A stretch of DNA of 64,000 bases from Rugalucina vietnamica (Eukaryota > Mollusca > Bivalvia > Lucinida > Lucinidae). Positions within the stretch are counted from its first letter, which is position 1. Every line of letters starts with the position of its first letter. This document shows positions 33,591 to 44,862 of this stretch, in pieces. A model generated the notes under the pieces. The model searched no databases and was not told the origin of the DNA. It was given only the letters and a program-made list of their open reading frames with translations. The translations under genes and the position numbers were made by a program. Location: positions 59,017,817 to 59,081,816 of the forward strand of contig OZ024872.1 of NCBI GenBank assembly GCA_964017185.1, read 5' to 3'.

Positions 33591-34440
33591 TTTCGTCGCC
33601 GAAACCGCGGTATTGCCCATCCCTTTCTCATAATATGTTCATTGCTAATAATGGATCTCGGTTTTATTTTATTTTCTATTACTGTAGTTGGTGTTGTGCC
33701 GTGTGGTGGGCCTGAAAGACTTGTACATCACCCATAGTGCAGATTATATTTCCTTTTTGGTCCTTTGAGTTCAGCGGGAATATTCTGGGAAATCAGAAAA
33801 TTATTATCGGTTTAGGTTCATTTTCTAATCAATATCTAAAATAATTGGCTCTTTTTGGATAAATTAAATATGTCTTTGTATCGACTGTCATGTTGACATT
33901 TTGCAAAATAACAGTAATTCACTTTGACTCCACCTTGTCAAATCTAAAGGGTCGCTGAAGAGGCGGCCGAAACCGCTGTATAGTCCATCCCCTTTCTCAT
34001 AATATGTTCACTGCTCTTAATGTATTTCAGTTTTATTTTATTTCCTAATGTGGCTAGACGATAGACGATACGATATCTGTAATCTGTTAGTTTCTTTACC
34101 TCCTGCATAGGAGAACCATGTCATATATAAAAACATGCAAAAGGTTTTGGGCGTAAAAGTTTGAGATCAGTTAAGATATTTGGAGTATTTCAAATATACT
34201 GTACGTTAAGGATCATCATCTAAACAGAATTTTGCATATTTGGCCCCTTTGGGAATATAAGTCTTTGATTTAGACTATACTGGTGAAAATTCTTGAAATT
34301 GCAGCAATCATGAATGTCTGGCTTTTGCTGCCAGTTTCGAAATTGTACAATATGGCCCACCTCTCTTTGAATGTTTTTACTGCTTCCAAAGGATCTAACA
34401 ATTATATTTTATTTATAAAAGTTAATGGAGTGTATATACA
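33591..34440 (-). repeat. ~360 bp repeat array, about 2.4 monomers
   Basis: CCGAAACCGC.GTAT and CCATCCC.TTTCTCATAATA occur at 33600 and 33968; GTTGTGCCGTGTGG at 33692; a more diverged monomer with TTTCGAAATTG.ACAATATGG near 34335. Orientation is opposite to 4397-4832. Confidence 0.7.
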
Positions 34441-34580
34441 ATTTGCATTGCTATTTACAGTTCATACTTTGAATAAGTCAGTAAAATATCCTTGCATAAA
34501 GTTCTGTGAAATGACTTCAGATACATGTGAGACTGACATTCTCATCATCTTCTTGTTTTTATTTTACTAAGTCCTTGGTA

Positions 34581-34643
34581 CCTCAGATTGTGTAGTGCGA
34601 ACCTCAGATTGTGTAGTGCGAACCTCAGATTGTGTAGTGCGAA
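34581..34643 (+). repeat. 21-bp tandem repeat, three perfect copies
   Basis: CCTCAGATTGTGTAGTGCGAA at 34581, 34602 and 34623, head to tail (21 bp each; written here once). Confidence 0.95.
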
Positions 34644-34889
34644 CACAAGCCTTCTGCACTGATACTCTGAAAGTCTTTCTGACAACAGTTTCCTTCTCTT
34701 ATCTGACTGTTATTGAACCAAGTGAGAACAGTCTATGATAATTAGGAATTGTCCCAACGACAAAAGAGCTCAATTACATGTCTAATCTTTGCAAACAGTT
34801 CTTCCATCGGGATCATACTGATATAATAATAGAAACCAAACGATAGGAAAAAAATATTGACCTTAGTTTGTCCAAATTTAAGCGTTGTA

Positions 34890-35425
34890 ATATTACAATG
34901 ACAATGTCTGTACCTTTCCCTTAGAATGTTGATTCACCAGGATTCAGGGAATAAGAATGGCTGCCTTAGATTTAATCTTAATACGGCCTTTGTATTGCTT
35001 TAATTCGCGTCGTCTTTAATATTATTCACTACTTATGGAAATAATTATTTCTTAGCATGTGGTATATTCTCAATTCATAAATGAGTCCATTATTCGCATC
35101 AGTTTTTATTTTCGCTGTTATTGAAGAAAGGTATCAAGTAATTTCTAAAACTTTAATACTCTGTGACAGAATTGTCTGCTTTGAGGTCAACTGGTCCTTA
35201 AATCTTTATTCATAATTAAGAGAAAATGGAAATGTTGCCAAGTGAGCGAATTACGGAAAAATAAATCAATCTCTGTCGGAGAAAAAAATGGGGTAAACAT
35301 GTTTGATTGCCATTTTCAATTCTCCATATCCATGTTGTTTGATACTCAAACACCCTTCACTAAGATGGATGGCTAACGTTTTTATTTTTCGTGTTACATG
35401 AAAAAGTTCAAAAAGAAAAAGAAAA
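34890..35425 (+). repeat. Conserved segment T, copy 1
   Basis: GATTCAGGGAATAAGAATG, TACTTATGGAAATAATTATT, TTTAATACTCTGTGACAG, CAACTGGTCCTTAAATC and TCGTGTTACATGAAAAAG are shared, in order and orientation, with copies at 45815-46830 and 58690-58985. No coding frame is conserved across the copies that I can see. Confidence 0.75.
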
Positions 35426-36514
35426 GTTCGTAATAACGCATAATTGCTGTATAACTGTCGCCACAAAACACCGACAAATAATGACTTATATATGAAAAGG
35501 CTATTATACTTGAACGCAAAACACATACACACGCACGTCGCACTACCTTAAAATCTTACTTTGACTGAGAGATTTTCGATGATGATTTCATACAATACGA
35601 AAATCAGAATGCTGGCGCTAAGTGTTATCAGCTGCAACGGGAATTTCAGATAACGCCACTTTTGAATTGACAGAGATACCAGATTTTACAGTTTCGTGTG
35701 GATTAAAATCAACCCGATGTCGTGACCTCGAGTGCACGTGGGAAAACAAAATCATATTGATAGGTTTTATACCTCGATTTACGTAACGTCTTTAATATTT
35801 GACGTTAACTGGCAATTTATAGTCAAACAAAAACAAACCCAAACTCTTTAAATACGGAAGCCACCAACACCTTACACAGGATACATGCGCATTGTGATAT
35901 GGATAATTAATGCACCTTTATCAGCCGTTCGAAAAAAAGCGAACGACAGCAAAGACTCGCGATCAATATGTGCTGATAAATGGAAATTTCAAAAACATTT
36001 TCCCAACTGTTTGAAAGAGGCGACGCCATCCAAATTCTGGTAGATCATTATGTTATGTATTTTATAATAATATTAAACATTGTTTTGAAAATGTACTCGC
36101 ATGAATCATGTACAATAAAACGCTGCTACAAATTGTTCTATTGCTTTTTGCGCTTAAGTATTATGCTAATCAAGTACATTTCGATTGTATTTTATGCTGG
36201 TCACAACTCAAATGCAATGCGTTTGCAACAAATATCTTATTACACAAAATACAGCCAAGGGTCAAAAGTATCTCACTAGAAACATTTTTAAGCCGCTCCA
36301 TATACATGTAACATTAAAAAACATGTATGATATTTGATGAAAACACTTTGTTTATGAGTATATGCATTTCATTAGTCGCCAAGCTTTCAAGTTACACCAA
36401 AGGCATAAGGAAGTGTTCATCAACATGGATAATGGTATTTTCTACTGTAAACGTGAAAATACATTGGTGTCTGTGACATTTACGACGTTGTGGAAATACT
36501 TTTGACTCTTAGCT
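35426..36514. other. Unassigned interval before block B
   Basis: No supported gene. Frames at 35266-35532 and 35980-36311 are short, AT-driven and overlapping. Confidence 0.35.
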
Positions 36515-36569
36515 GTATATGCGTGTCTCTCACCAAGGTTATTTGGATAAATATCATAAGAATGTGTCA

Positions 36570-37688
36570 CTAAAATGTGCATTTAGATTTTTCACAAATA
36601 AACCGAAACTTTCTTGTACAATCAGAATCATTCAATTTACCAACTCGGACAGTTTGACAATACAATTGAACACAATCCTCCCCATGTTGGTCATTTGGTT
36701 CTCCTGGAAAGAAATAATCAGCTGGAATAGCCTTTTTACTATTTTGCCACAAAAACGTGCCCTCTTTTTCTTTGTCATTACCTCCAACCCAGAGGTATGC
36801 ATGTGTATTATATTTCTGAAGAACAAAGTTTATCTCCTCCGAACTATCTATTTCAAGGAGATAGCCTCCTATGGAACCGCAATAGTCCCATGCATCATCC
36901 CATCCCATTTCAACAGAGCTCAAGAGGTAACAGCTATCATCTAAACTGTCCAAATTCTCTTCACATGTTAAAGATGCTCCAAGCCTTTCTCGTAGTATTT
37001 CCAATATTTCGTGCTTTATAAGAGACACTGCATTCGTAACGAATTTCTCAATTGAAGTGAAATTTTGTTTGACTGTTTCAAATCTATCCTTTACTGATGC
37101 TGCATTTTCTGCTAAATTGGCCTTGAAATTGCTTGTAACATTAACCAGTAAAATGTGGTCATCATTTGCAGATTTGGTTGTAAATGTTTGAAACATGTCT
37201 TCTATAGTTTGTCTCTGCGTAAGTTCAAAGTTTTGCTTCCAGGTTTTCATCTCTGCAATGTTATTCTTAGTATTTGCTTCATGATCGTTTAGACCTATTT
37301 GTATGTCTCTCAGAATTCCACGAATGAAAGCTTTTTCATTTTTAAGGCCATTTTGAGCGTAAAGGATAAGTTCCTCGACCTCTGCCTTTAATTCTTTCAC
37401 ATCAGAAACTGTCCCGTTAACCAGTTCCAGTACCTCCTCAGAGTGTATATCTGTTTGTACAGTGTTATTCGTATCCTGATCTACATTACCTGGAACCGTT
37501 GGTGTGACCGCTGTGTTTGATAGTGCCAACCAAATATCTTCCACGTCCTTTTGTAAACCATTCGTTATCCTGTTTAGTCTGTTGAACTTGAGGTTCAGGT
37601 GTTGTATGGCCTTATTTTGAGAGTCACACACCGTTAAAATCCACGGCAGTAGAATGATTAAGTTTATAGATTTACTTAAAATCAACAT
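36570..37688 (-). CDS. Secreted coiled-coil C-type lectin, single exon (copy B)
   Basis: 372 residues, intact, nearly the same as copy A. It has a signal peptide at 1-23, a long coiled coil to about 240, and a C-terminal C-type lectin domain with LWVGGND, EPN and LNDSDC. Differences concentrate in the sugar-binding loop: EPND is followed by QHGED here against SGGED in A, and there is a two-residue insertion (RV) before GKLND, in the stretch that shapes the calcium and sugar site. Scattered changes elsewhere (EENLDSLDD against EEDWDSFDD) remove a Trp near the domain start. Both frames are open, so both are probably expressed; divergence around the binding loop hints at altered ligand choice, which is inference. 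The polyadenylation hexamer is altered to AATAAC. Confidence 0.92.
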   Translation of the reverse strand: MLILSKSINLIILLPWILTVCDSQNKAIQHLNLKFNRLNRITNGLQKDVEDIWLALSNTAVTPTVPGNVDQDTNNTVQTDIHSEEVLELVNGTVSDVKELKAEVEELILYAQNGLKNEKAFIRGILRDIQIGLNDHEANTKNNIAEMKTWKQNFELTQRQTIEDMFQTFTTKSANDDHILLVNVTSNFKANLAENAASVKDRFETVKQNFTSIEKFVTNAVSLIKHEILEILRERLGASLTCEENLDSLDDSCYLLSSVEMGWDDAWDYCGSIGGYLLEIDSSEEINFVLQKYNTHAYLWVGGNDKEKEGTFLWQNSKKAIPADYFFPGEPNDQHGEDCVQLYCQTVRVGKLNDSDCTRKFRFICEKSKCTF

Positions 37689-38479
37689 GTTGAACGTTTA
37701 AAACGTTAATAGTGATCCTCTGTGTTATATTTGCTCTGAACTATTTGAATTTTTCGTATCAAACACTAGTGCACTTGTGTTTTTATTTGCTTTTTTGGTT
37801 ACCACATCCTTAATATGAGAAATAATTAGCTTTCATTTGAAGTGTGTTTGACGATCAAAATGACAAAACAATAAGGCGCACTTTGCAATATGAAAAGATA
37901 CAAGTGCTGGTTATTCACTTCTCTAATGAAACACGAGTTATAAGTACCATTACAGGCGTCTTTACTAGTAACATATGATTAAAATATCTTTAAATGGAAA
38001 GTAGATCTTTCAAAAGCAAAGGAAACATTCAAAAGACAAGGCATGGGTCATAATGCTTAATTTTGGGAAATTGGCCCTCATTGAAGACCGTTTTCGATCT
38101 GGCAAAAGTTTCCTTTTCGTCAAATGGGAGACATTTGTGGTTTTGCATCTCTAATGTAATACCAATAACAACATTTATTTATCTTCTTTCTGCCAGAGTC
38201 CTAATAATTAAAAAGGTAGCATTTCTTATTTTAAAAAGAATGAGTTATGACATTTTTGATACTACTTCACCAATTACTTTTATTTATGTAATACTTGTGA
38301 TCATCTCTGACTTATTGTCTCTTGTTTCGACACCCTGATGTTCCATTATTAGTTTATCTGAAGATGGTATTTTTCATACAAGAATAAACTGATATAACGC
38401 TTATTATCACGATTATATCAAACAGTAAATTCGAGGAATTATATCACCTCAGATAAAATCTGTTCCTTTCCTGGTTAAC

Positions 38480-38915
38480 GATTGTAGTTTTCACGTTTTC
38501 ACTGCTTCCAAGGGATCAAAGTTTTATATTTTATTTGCTATTACTGCAGCTGGTGTTGTGCCGTGTGGCGGCCGTAAAAAGTCTCCCCGCACATCATCCA
38601 TAGTGCAGATTATACTATTTCTTTCGGTCCTTTGAGATCAGTTAGAATATTCAGAGTATTAAAATTTTACGTCATCTTCTAAACAATGAACTAATTATTT
38701 GACCCCGTTTAGGAATTTGTCTTTGATTTATAAGACTTTCCTTTTGTAATTTTTTGAAATTGCAGTTTATTTATCCGGCAATCGTGGCCGGTTTATAAAG
38801 GGTCACTGATGAGGGTTCAGTTCCCGAAATTGCGCAATATGGCACATATTTCATCCCTTTGAACGTTTTCACTGCTTCCAAAGGATCAAACCGTTAATAT
38901 TTTATTTATCAGAGA
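38480..38915 (-). repeat. ~360 bp repeat family, private to block B
   Basis: GCTGGTGTTGTGCCGTGTGG, AAAAGTCTCCCCGCACATC, TCCATAGTGCAGATTATA, and GTTTTCACTGCTTCCAA.GGATC at both 38500 and 38865 (about 365 bp apart). Absent at the corresponding point of block A (near 5590). Confidence 0.78.
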
Positions 38916-39651
38916 TTATTCTCTTGTTTACGAATGGATGAAATCATGAAGGACCTGCATAAACATAAATATAATAATAAATAATCATCCGTCCCCGAAA
39001 CCAAAATGGAAATAGCAAAATTAATATGTACTAAAACAGATGGTTAACAAACAGAACAGCCTTTCTGAACTGTGAATGCGTAACTCGCTGACACTGACAT
39101 CGAAAACAAAAACGAACTAGAGCTTTGCAATTAGCGCTGAACGGCCAGTAATAAATTAGAGAGGTTTCGCCGATTTTATTGCGTCAACCTTACGGCGGTT
39201 ACCTGATGCATGGTCCAGAAGTTGGTTAATTGGCTAACAGCATTTCATTAAATGCCAAACGAAACAATATAAGAACTGAATCCAGAACACTAATAACAAC
39301 AGAAAACCATTCAATAGTCGATTCTCTAGTATGGTACCTGTATACCCCATTAATCATCCAGTACAACCTAACTTGGAGCGCAGGTTGTTCCACTACATTC
39401 ACTGTTCCTTGACAAATCACCTAGGTTCTATCAGTTTACATTGCCATGCTGACAATTTTTATGTAACAACTTTCTGGTGACGTAGACTGACTGATGTGGA
39501 ATACTAATGCGATATTAATCGCTGTACTGTTTTACCGTGTTTGACTCTGACCTTTTCACCAAGTATACCAATTGGGTATTAATATATGAAATGTATAATG
39601 TTTACATGTATCATAACTGATTGCTACTCCATCAACTGTTGCTTCTTTTAA

Positions 39652-40534
39652 GGATGTTCGCTGCTAACATTTGACATTTCGGAACTTCCATTTTTTCTTT
39701 TGTTGAATACCTCGTAAACGGTTGCAGATATTTTCCTAATATTTTATGTTTGGATATATATTAATGGTATGCATTGAATGAGACATGAAAATTGTCAATC
39801 TGAGGGACTTCATTTTTTCACCTCATTTTCTGCAACTTTTCAGAAAATTTTAGTCGTCTGTAAAATTTAGGGGGTAGGGTAGATTAAACTTTAATATTAC
39901 ACACCTTCAAATCAATTGCACAATTTCAATGTTTATTTTAGCAGCAGTATACTTGTACATGGTCTTCTAAGTCAGTCTTTCTGTTTTTGGTGTGATAGTT
40001 TTAAAATTTTGGGTGGTTTTATGGAGTGGGCTTTAAGAAACAAAACAACCGAAAAAAGGCTTAAAATGGCGATTTTAAAGTTGTTGGTTCCCTCTTATAT
40101 GCACACTACTCCATATATTTCTTTCTTTTATTCGAACAATATTACCAAGTTCTATGTTATATGAAAATACCAGAAAAAAATTGAATCTGCAAATATGGGT
40201 TTGGCACATTTTTAGATATTGATTTTTTCCCGACTTTCCAAGTATGGGGTACGGGTTGGAAAACGTCTCGTGAAATTTTGTCATCCACCTATGTTTTTGG
40301 TCCAAATAGCCTGCATTGCGTAAATATTGTGACTTTTGAAAGCTTTCTAGGTGTATTTTTGTTCAAGACAGAATTGAAAATTAAATTAGGTCTCATTCAC
40401 AGGCATGTAGCTTGAAAAAATGCTAACTAACCTATACTTATTTTGTTTTCAAATGTCTTGTGTTGTATTGTGGAATACAAAAGAGCGGTTAGAAAAAAAA
40501 AGTTTGAATACTTTTTCACTGGCAGCGAACATCT
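39652..40534. mobile_element. 883 bp TTAA-flanked inverted-repeat element, private to block B
   Basis: Ends GGATGTTCGCTGC at 39652 and GCAGCGAACATC(T) at 40534. TTAA lies on both sides (39648-39651 and 40535-40538). Block A has the empty site as a single TTTAA (reverse, near 4355-4368). TTAA specificity fits Kolobok or piggyBac superfamilies. No transposase. A similar start, AAAGGATGTTCGG, appears at 41989-42000. Confidence 0.87.
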
Positions 40535-40689
40535 TTAAATTAATAAATCTACCCCATCAACTCCTGTTAATTTGTGTTTTACGTATTTCTTCATGCCCTT
40601 ATTCACTAGATAGCTACTCTAAGCTTTCCTAACCTTTCAAATAAGGGAAAGCACTCCTGACTGACTACATAATTTGAGCCACATCATGA

Positions 40690-40705
40690 ACCCCCCCCCC
40701 CCCCC

Positions 40706-40734
<29 letters not shown>
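40690..40734 (+). repeat. Poly-C / poly-A compound tract
   Basis: About 16 C followed by about 30 A, absent from block A at the same place. It sits at the right edge of the MITE fragment. Confidence 0.85.
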
Positions 40735-40736
<2 letters not shown>

Positions 40737-40866
40737 CTGCCTATGCGAAAACAAAGGCGCGGATCTGCTTTGCACTGCACTACTCTTGTTAAATCCAAGC
40801 TTTCCAGCGTCAAGCCTTTTCTGAGACTGTTCAGGCCGGTTTATGTCGGACCTGGTCGGATAATCT
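40735..40866 (-). mobile_element. Nested-hairpin MITE fragment (copy 3, shared with block A)
   Basis: GCGAAAACAAAGGCGCGGAT, then GTCGGACCTGGTCGGA near 40845. Counterpart of 4044-4213. Confidence 0.75.
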
Positions 40867-41185
40867 AAGACCGGCCAAACGGAAAAAAGCGATTACAATA
40901 GGAAGTTCAGTAAACCAGCTAACGCGAAAAGCGGCGGTGACCTTAGATCAAGGACCTCTGACGGTGGTAATGGGAGTTATAATGTATAGCTGCCTCAGAT
41001 TTTGAGGAAAATAAATTTTGGTCAAATGCTTTTTTTTTTATACATGCTTGCTAGTAGTCCATAGTTCATGATATTGGATTGCGGTTTTTGTTTCAAAAGA
41101 TGTACTGCTTTATTTTTGGGTTAAAATGGGCATATTTTGTATTAAACATATAGAAAAATAGAAAAAGTATTTATTTAACATTGTT

Positions 41186-41291
41186 CCCCCCCCCCGAGTC
41201 CCAAGAAATCCTTTTGCATGTGAATGCATTGTCATATTTTACATAAAATATGTGAATGGCGTTCTGGGACTCGGGGGGGGGGGGGAACATT
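41186..41291. repeat. 106 bp palindromic repeat with C-run and G-run arms
   Basis: TTCCCCCCCCCCGAGTCCCA on the left pairs with TGGGACTCGGGGGGGGGG on the right; the loop contains ATATTTTACATAAAATATG, itself a small hairpin. Confidence 0.8.
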
Positions 41292-42054
41292 ACCCTACAG
41301 CCCAAAATATTATCTCAGTACTAGAGCCCAAGTATGTGAAATTGTTTTAAACTTAAAAAAAAAAACAGAAGTTAAATTGTAAGCCATGTATAAAGTTCAA
41401 AAAATGGATTTATACATTTGTTTCCAAAATTAACCCAAATCTGCATGATTTATAACCACTTTTTATGTTCCATTCCCCAGAAAATGAGGATAACAAACTT
41501 TTGAAATCATTCTATACTAATATTGTCCACTTGTTTACACGGCCAGTAACCTCTTGCACCACAAACAGTAACATTGGTGGATTGTTTTACTTTTTTAAAA
41601 AATGTATTAACTTCCAAATCAACAACTTTTCAGTCACGTCGGTACGATGCCACCACTGTCAAGGTATTAGCCAGTACTATAGGAACTTAAAAATGGCTTT
41701 GTCATTGTTACAATACAGCGACGTGAAGTTTCAAATTACCAACTTTTAGGATGTTTACACAGTTTTGCCATTCATTCTCATAAAACTATTTGCATATTAT
41801 ACCACGTTAGGCATCAAAATATGTATCTTTCGGTTCTTTAATGCAACTGACTCTAAATGGAGGCCCTGTGTTTGATCCAATCGTTGGGAGCCGTGTTGTG
41901 CCTGAGACACATTAACTCCCCAGAGTACTGGGTACAAGAAGTAATAAGTGGCTAAATCCCAAAATGACTGAAAAATTGTTACTATTAAAGGATGTTCGGC
42001 CATAATCTAACTGAACCAAAAAAAAAGTTTATGATTAGAATCACTACGACACAT

Positions 42055-42215
42055 CCATTACACTGAAACGGGACGCATGTGAGACAAGCTAAGTTCTGTT
42101 TGCGGGTGTGCCAGGCAATTTTTGTCTGGATTCTCGTGTTTTCGCCCACCTACTGATTGGTCCATCTCATACGAGCTGAAATAATCTTAAAAGTGACATA
42201 AAACTGAATCAGAAA
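42055..42215 (+). mobile_element. SINE body fragment (no tRNA head)
   Basis: CATGTGAGACAAGCTAAGTT, CTGTTTGCGGGTGTGCCAGG and AGCTGAAATAATCTTAAAAG match the bodies of the SINEs at 27069-27315 and 60514-60750. The A and B boxes are missing. Confidence 0.75.
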
Positions 42216-43107
42216 AATAGATACACTGAAGGCCGTGTTGTTACAGGTTTATACAGGTAAGTAATATTCATGCAAGGTTGCTCAGTGTGACCAAGTTTTG
42301 TCACAATGGGCCTTGTCTGGAGAAAATGTTTTTGGTTAGGATCAAACTCTAATCAAGCTGTGCAACACATAGAAGATGGATTGAAGTTATGTTAATTAAC
42401 GACAGGGTTCTGAGTAGCTGGCTGGTCATCGCAGATTTAGGTATATGGTTTTGCGTATAAAAATAGCAGGTTTTTCTCATGAGGTAACAGTGTCTTATTT
42501 AATCTTTGGTAGTACTGAGACAATAATATTATACAGGTAACTGCTAAAGATCTGTACCCAAAATGTTGACGTTGTAATATTTCATTTTTATTTCAATGGC
42601 ATAATGGACAACAAGCAAGGAAAAACGAAACATTTAATTTTTCTCACATATGAAATTTTGACCCCACCCCCGCTAAAATCGCCGTTTTTAAATTATATGG
42701 AGGATAAAGTCAAAACTTTTAATAGTTATAGGCTCAGAATACATTGGGCTATTGCCCTAATCATGAAATACCACCACCAGGACCTTTGAGACATTGTTCT
42801 GGTCTTTTCAAAACGGGGCATCAGATCCCCAAGACTGTCACTGATTCTTTACTAACCCTTGAATACAACCAGGAAAAAAGGTATCAAGGCAATCGTCTGA
42901 GATTGTTCTGGGTGAATGATTACGTTTATCATGTTTTAGACTGTGAATTATCTTTTTGATTAAAGTGATGATAATAACACATTTATATTTAGGATTATTT
43001 GGAAAACAATAACACAACTAAAATATTAATGCTAAGTACAAAGCATTACATTTCTTAAACAAATTAAGCGCTCTGAGCTCCAATCTCATCAGAAACGTTG
43101 GATCGCC

Positions 43108-43255
43108 ATTAGGAAAACGTGTCCGTGAAATGTATACCCCTTAAACCCAACTTTTATACAGTGAACATGGGGTTTACAGGGGTATACCTATTTTTCTTAT
43201 TTTTGATCCAAAACATAGATTATGGGTACTCGTAAGAGTGGTTCTAATGTGTACC
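43108..43255 (+). repeat. Dispersed repeat K, copy 1
   Basis: AGGAAAACGTGTCCGTGAAA, TGTATACCCC, AGGGGTATACCTATTTTTCT, GATCCAAAACATAGATTATG and GGGTACTCGTAAGAG. Recurs at 52985-53192 (reversed) and 57298-57445. Confidence 0.75.
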
Positions 43256-43497
43256 CACAATCCATTTATTGAATAAAACTATTAAACATTAAAAAAAGAA
43301 AATCCATTGAAATGTTCAATTTGTTACAGCTGAAAAAATCTGTAGATCAGATGGGCATGTTTTCGTAATATTTTCAGCTTTGTTTCGGATCAGTAAGAAT
43401 GGGTATAGACGGAGCACAAAAAATCAATTACACAGACAATGGCCGGTCACTGCTGTTCTCAGGATCAACACCATTTCAAATACTGACAGTAATACTA

Positions 43498-43725
43498 TGA
43501 GCCGTCGCGTGAGAAAACCAACAATTTGGGTTTCCGATCAGATCTGACACAAATCGAGCTGTACAAGCACAGAAGATAGTTAGAGGCTTGATTTTTTTAT
43601 TTAAGTGGAAGACGGATTGTACTATCCGTGTAGAGAAAACAAAGGCGCTGATCAGCTTCGCGGTTACCGCGAAGCTGGTCTGCGCCTTTGTTTTCGCATA
43701 ATTATGCAGATTGCTGGTTTTCTGG
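43498..43725 (+). mobile_element. Nested-hairpin MITE (copy 4)
   Basis: TGAGCCGTCGCGTGAGAAAA start; inner hairpin at 43636-43692 with a paired substitution (GCGGTTACCGC instead of GCAGTTACTGC), so the stem is kept. The right terminal repeat is damaged. Confidence 0.82.
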
Positions 43726-44347
43726 TTTTGCAACACAACCTGAAAATAAAATATACGAATATTAACCTTTTGTGGAAAACAAAATCGACGCCAAGACTAA
43801 ACTAAATACATTGCATGCTATAACACCATAAACACAATAAGACCATATTAAAAAGGAACTGGCGGCCCCTTCTGCTGCGAACTTTCATGACTGATAGCAA
43901 CGAAGGGATTGTTAACTTTGTTTCGAGGAGGACGGTCCACATCCACTACCATGGCATTACTACTTTACAATGGTATCAATCACTCTTGGAAAAGACAAAC
44001 TAAAATTTGCAGTCTGACTCAGCCGCTATCTTCGACTATACTTAAGCAATCTTGATTTGCCATATCCATCAAAACATTACAGACTCAGTTTTTTAAAACA
44101 CTAATTTATCTAAATTTCTGAAAATATATTTTAGCCACTTAAAAAGATTACTAATTTACTAACAACTTACTTACTTACTAATTTTGGAATGATCTTGTGA
44201 TATACGAACCAGATTTAAAAAGCTGGACAGAAAATATTCTTAGAAATACCCTCAGCAGAACGGTCGCGTTCTGGTATGAATAGACGAACGGATATATACA
44301 TACGTATTCTAAGTTTCCGCAGGACCATGACATTTAAGTGATTTAGA
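43726..44347. other. Unassigned interval
   Basis: No supported gene. TTACTAAC/TTACTTAC words near 44150-44180 are a short simple repeat. Confidence 0.35.
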
Positions 44348-44575
44348 TGAGCCGCCTCATGGGAAAACCAACAATTTGGTTTTCAAACAGGTCCGACACA
44401 AACCGAGCTATAAAAGCATGGACGATGGTTAGAGGCTAGAAATTTTGAAGTAAGAGGGATTGTACTATCCATGTAGCGAAAACAAAGTTGTTGATCAGCT
44501 TCGCAGTTACTCCGAAGCTGATCTATGTCTTTGGTTTCACACTTTCAGGTTGTGGTTTTCTCATGAGGCGGCTCA
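44348..44575 (+). mobile_element. Nested-hairpin MITE (copy 5)
   Basis: TGAGCCGCCTCATGGGAAAA at the left and TTTTCTCATGAGGCGGCTCA at the right. The inner hairpin (44478-44535) has several mismatches. Confidence 0.88.
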
Positions 44576-44737
44576 TATCATGTTTTAGGTGATCAGTTGG
44601 TTACTAAGGATTCGTAATGCTGCCAATCAATTTCTTGCCAAACATATTCTTATATCATGATAGGAAATGTTCCTTACGCTTCCAATGAGACGCGGTTTGC
44701 CCTTCTATTAAAGGTCATCTCCGGTAATTTAATTAAG

Positions 44738-44862
44738 GATTGAAATTCAGATTTTAGCTTTCACTGCATGATGAAAAACATTATCCCGTTTTAATGTCTG
44801 TGAAGCCGAGACATTTAAACAACATATGTTTTCCATCATCCAGTGAAAGCTAAAATCTGAAT
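44738..44862. repeat. 125 bp inverted repeat (hairpin)
   Basis: TTGAAATTCAGATTTTAGCT, TTCACTGCATGATG at the left and CATCATCCAGTGAA, AGCTAAAATCTGAATTTCAA at the right: arms of about 42 bp with two or three mismatches. Probably a MITE. Confidence 0.8.

Larger units (their letters stand above)
40952..42847. mobile_element. ~1.9 kb insertion private to block B
   Basis: Block A reads straight from GATCAA to TTTACTAACCC (reverse, near 505-520), where block B has this insert. The ends share only weak inverted similarity (CTGACGGT against GTGACAGT on the complement). It contains a C/G-run palindrome, a SINE fragment and no recognised gene. The superfamily is unknown. Confidence 0.6.
36515..43057 (-). 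repeat. Block B of the inverted segmental duplication
   Basis: Reverse-oriented counterpart of 289-7565. Matched pieces: 36515-37688 (gene), 37689-38475 and 38920-39651 (upstream), 40535-40951 and 42848-43057. It lacks the 3.4 kb element of block A and has its own insertions at 38480-38915, 39652-40534 and 40952-42847. Confidence 0.9.
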
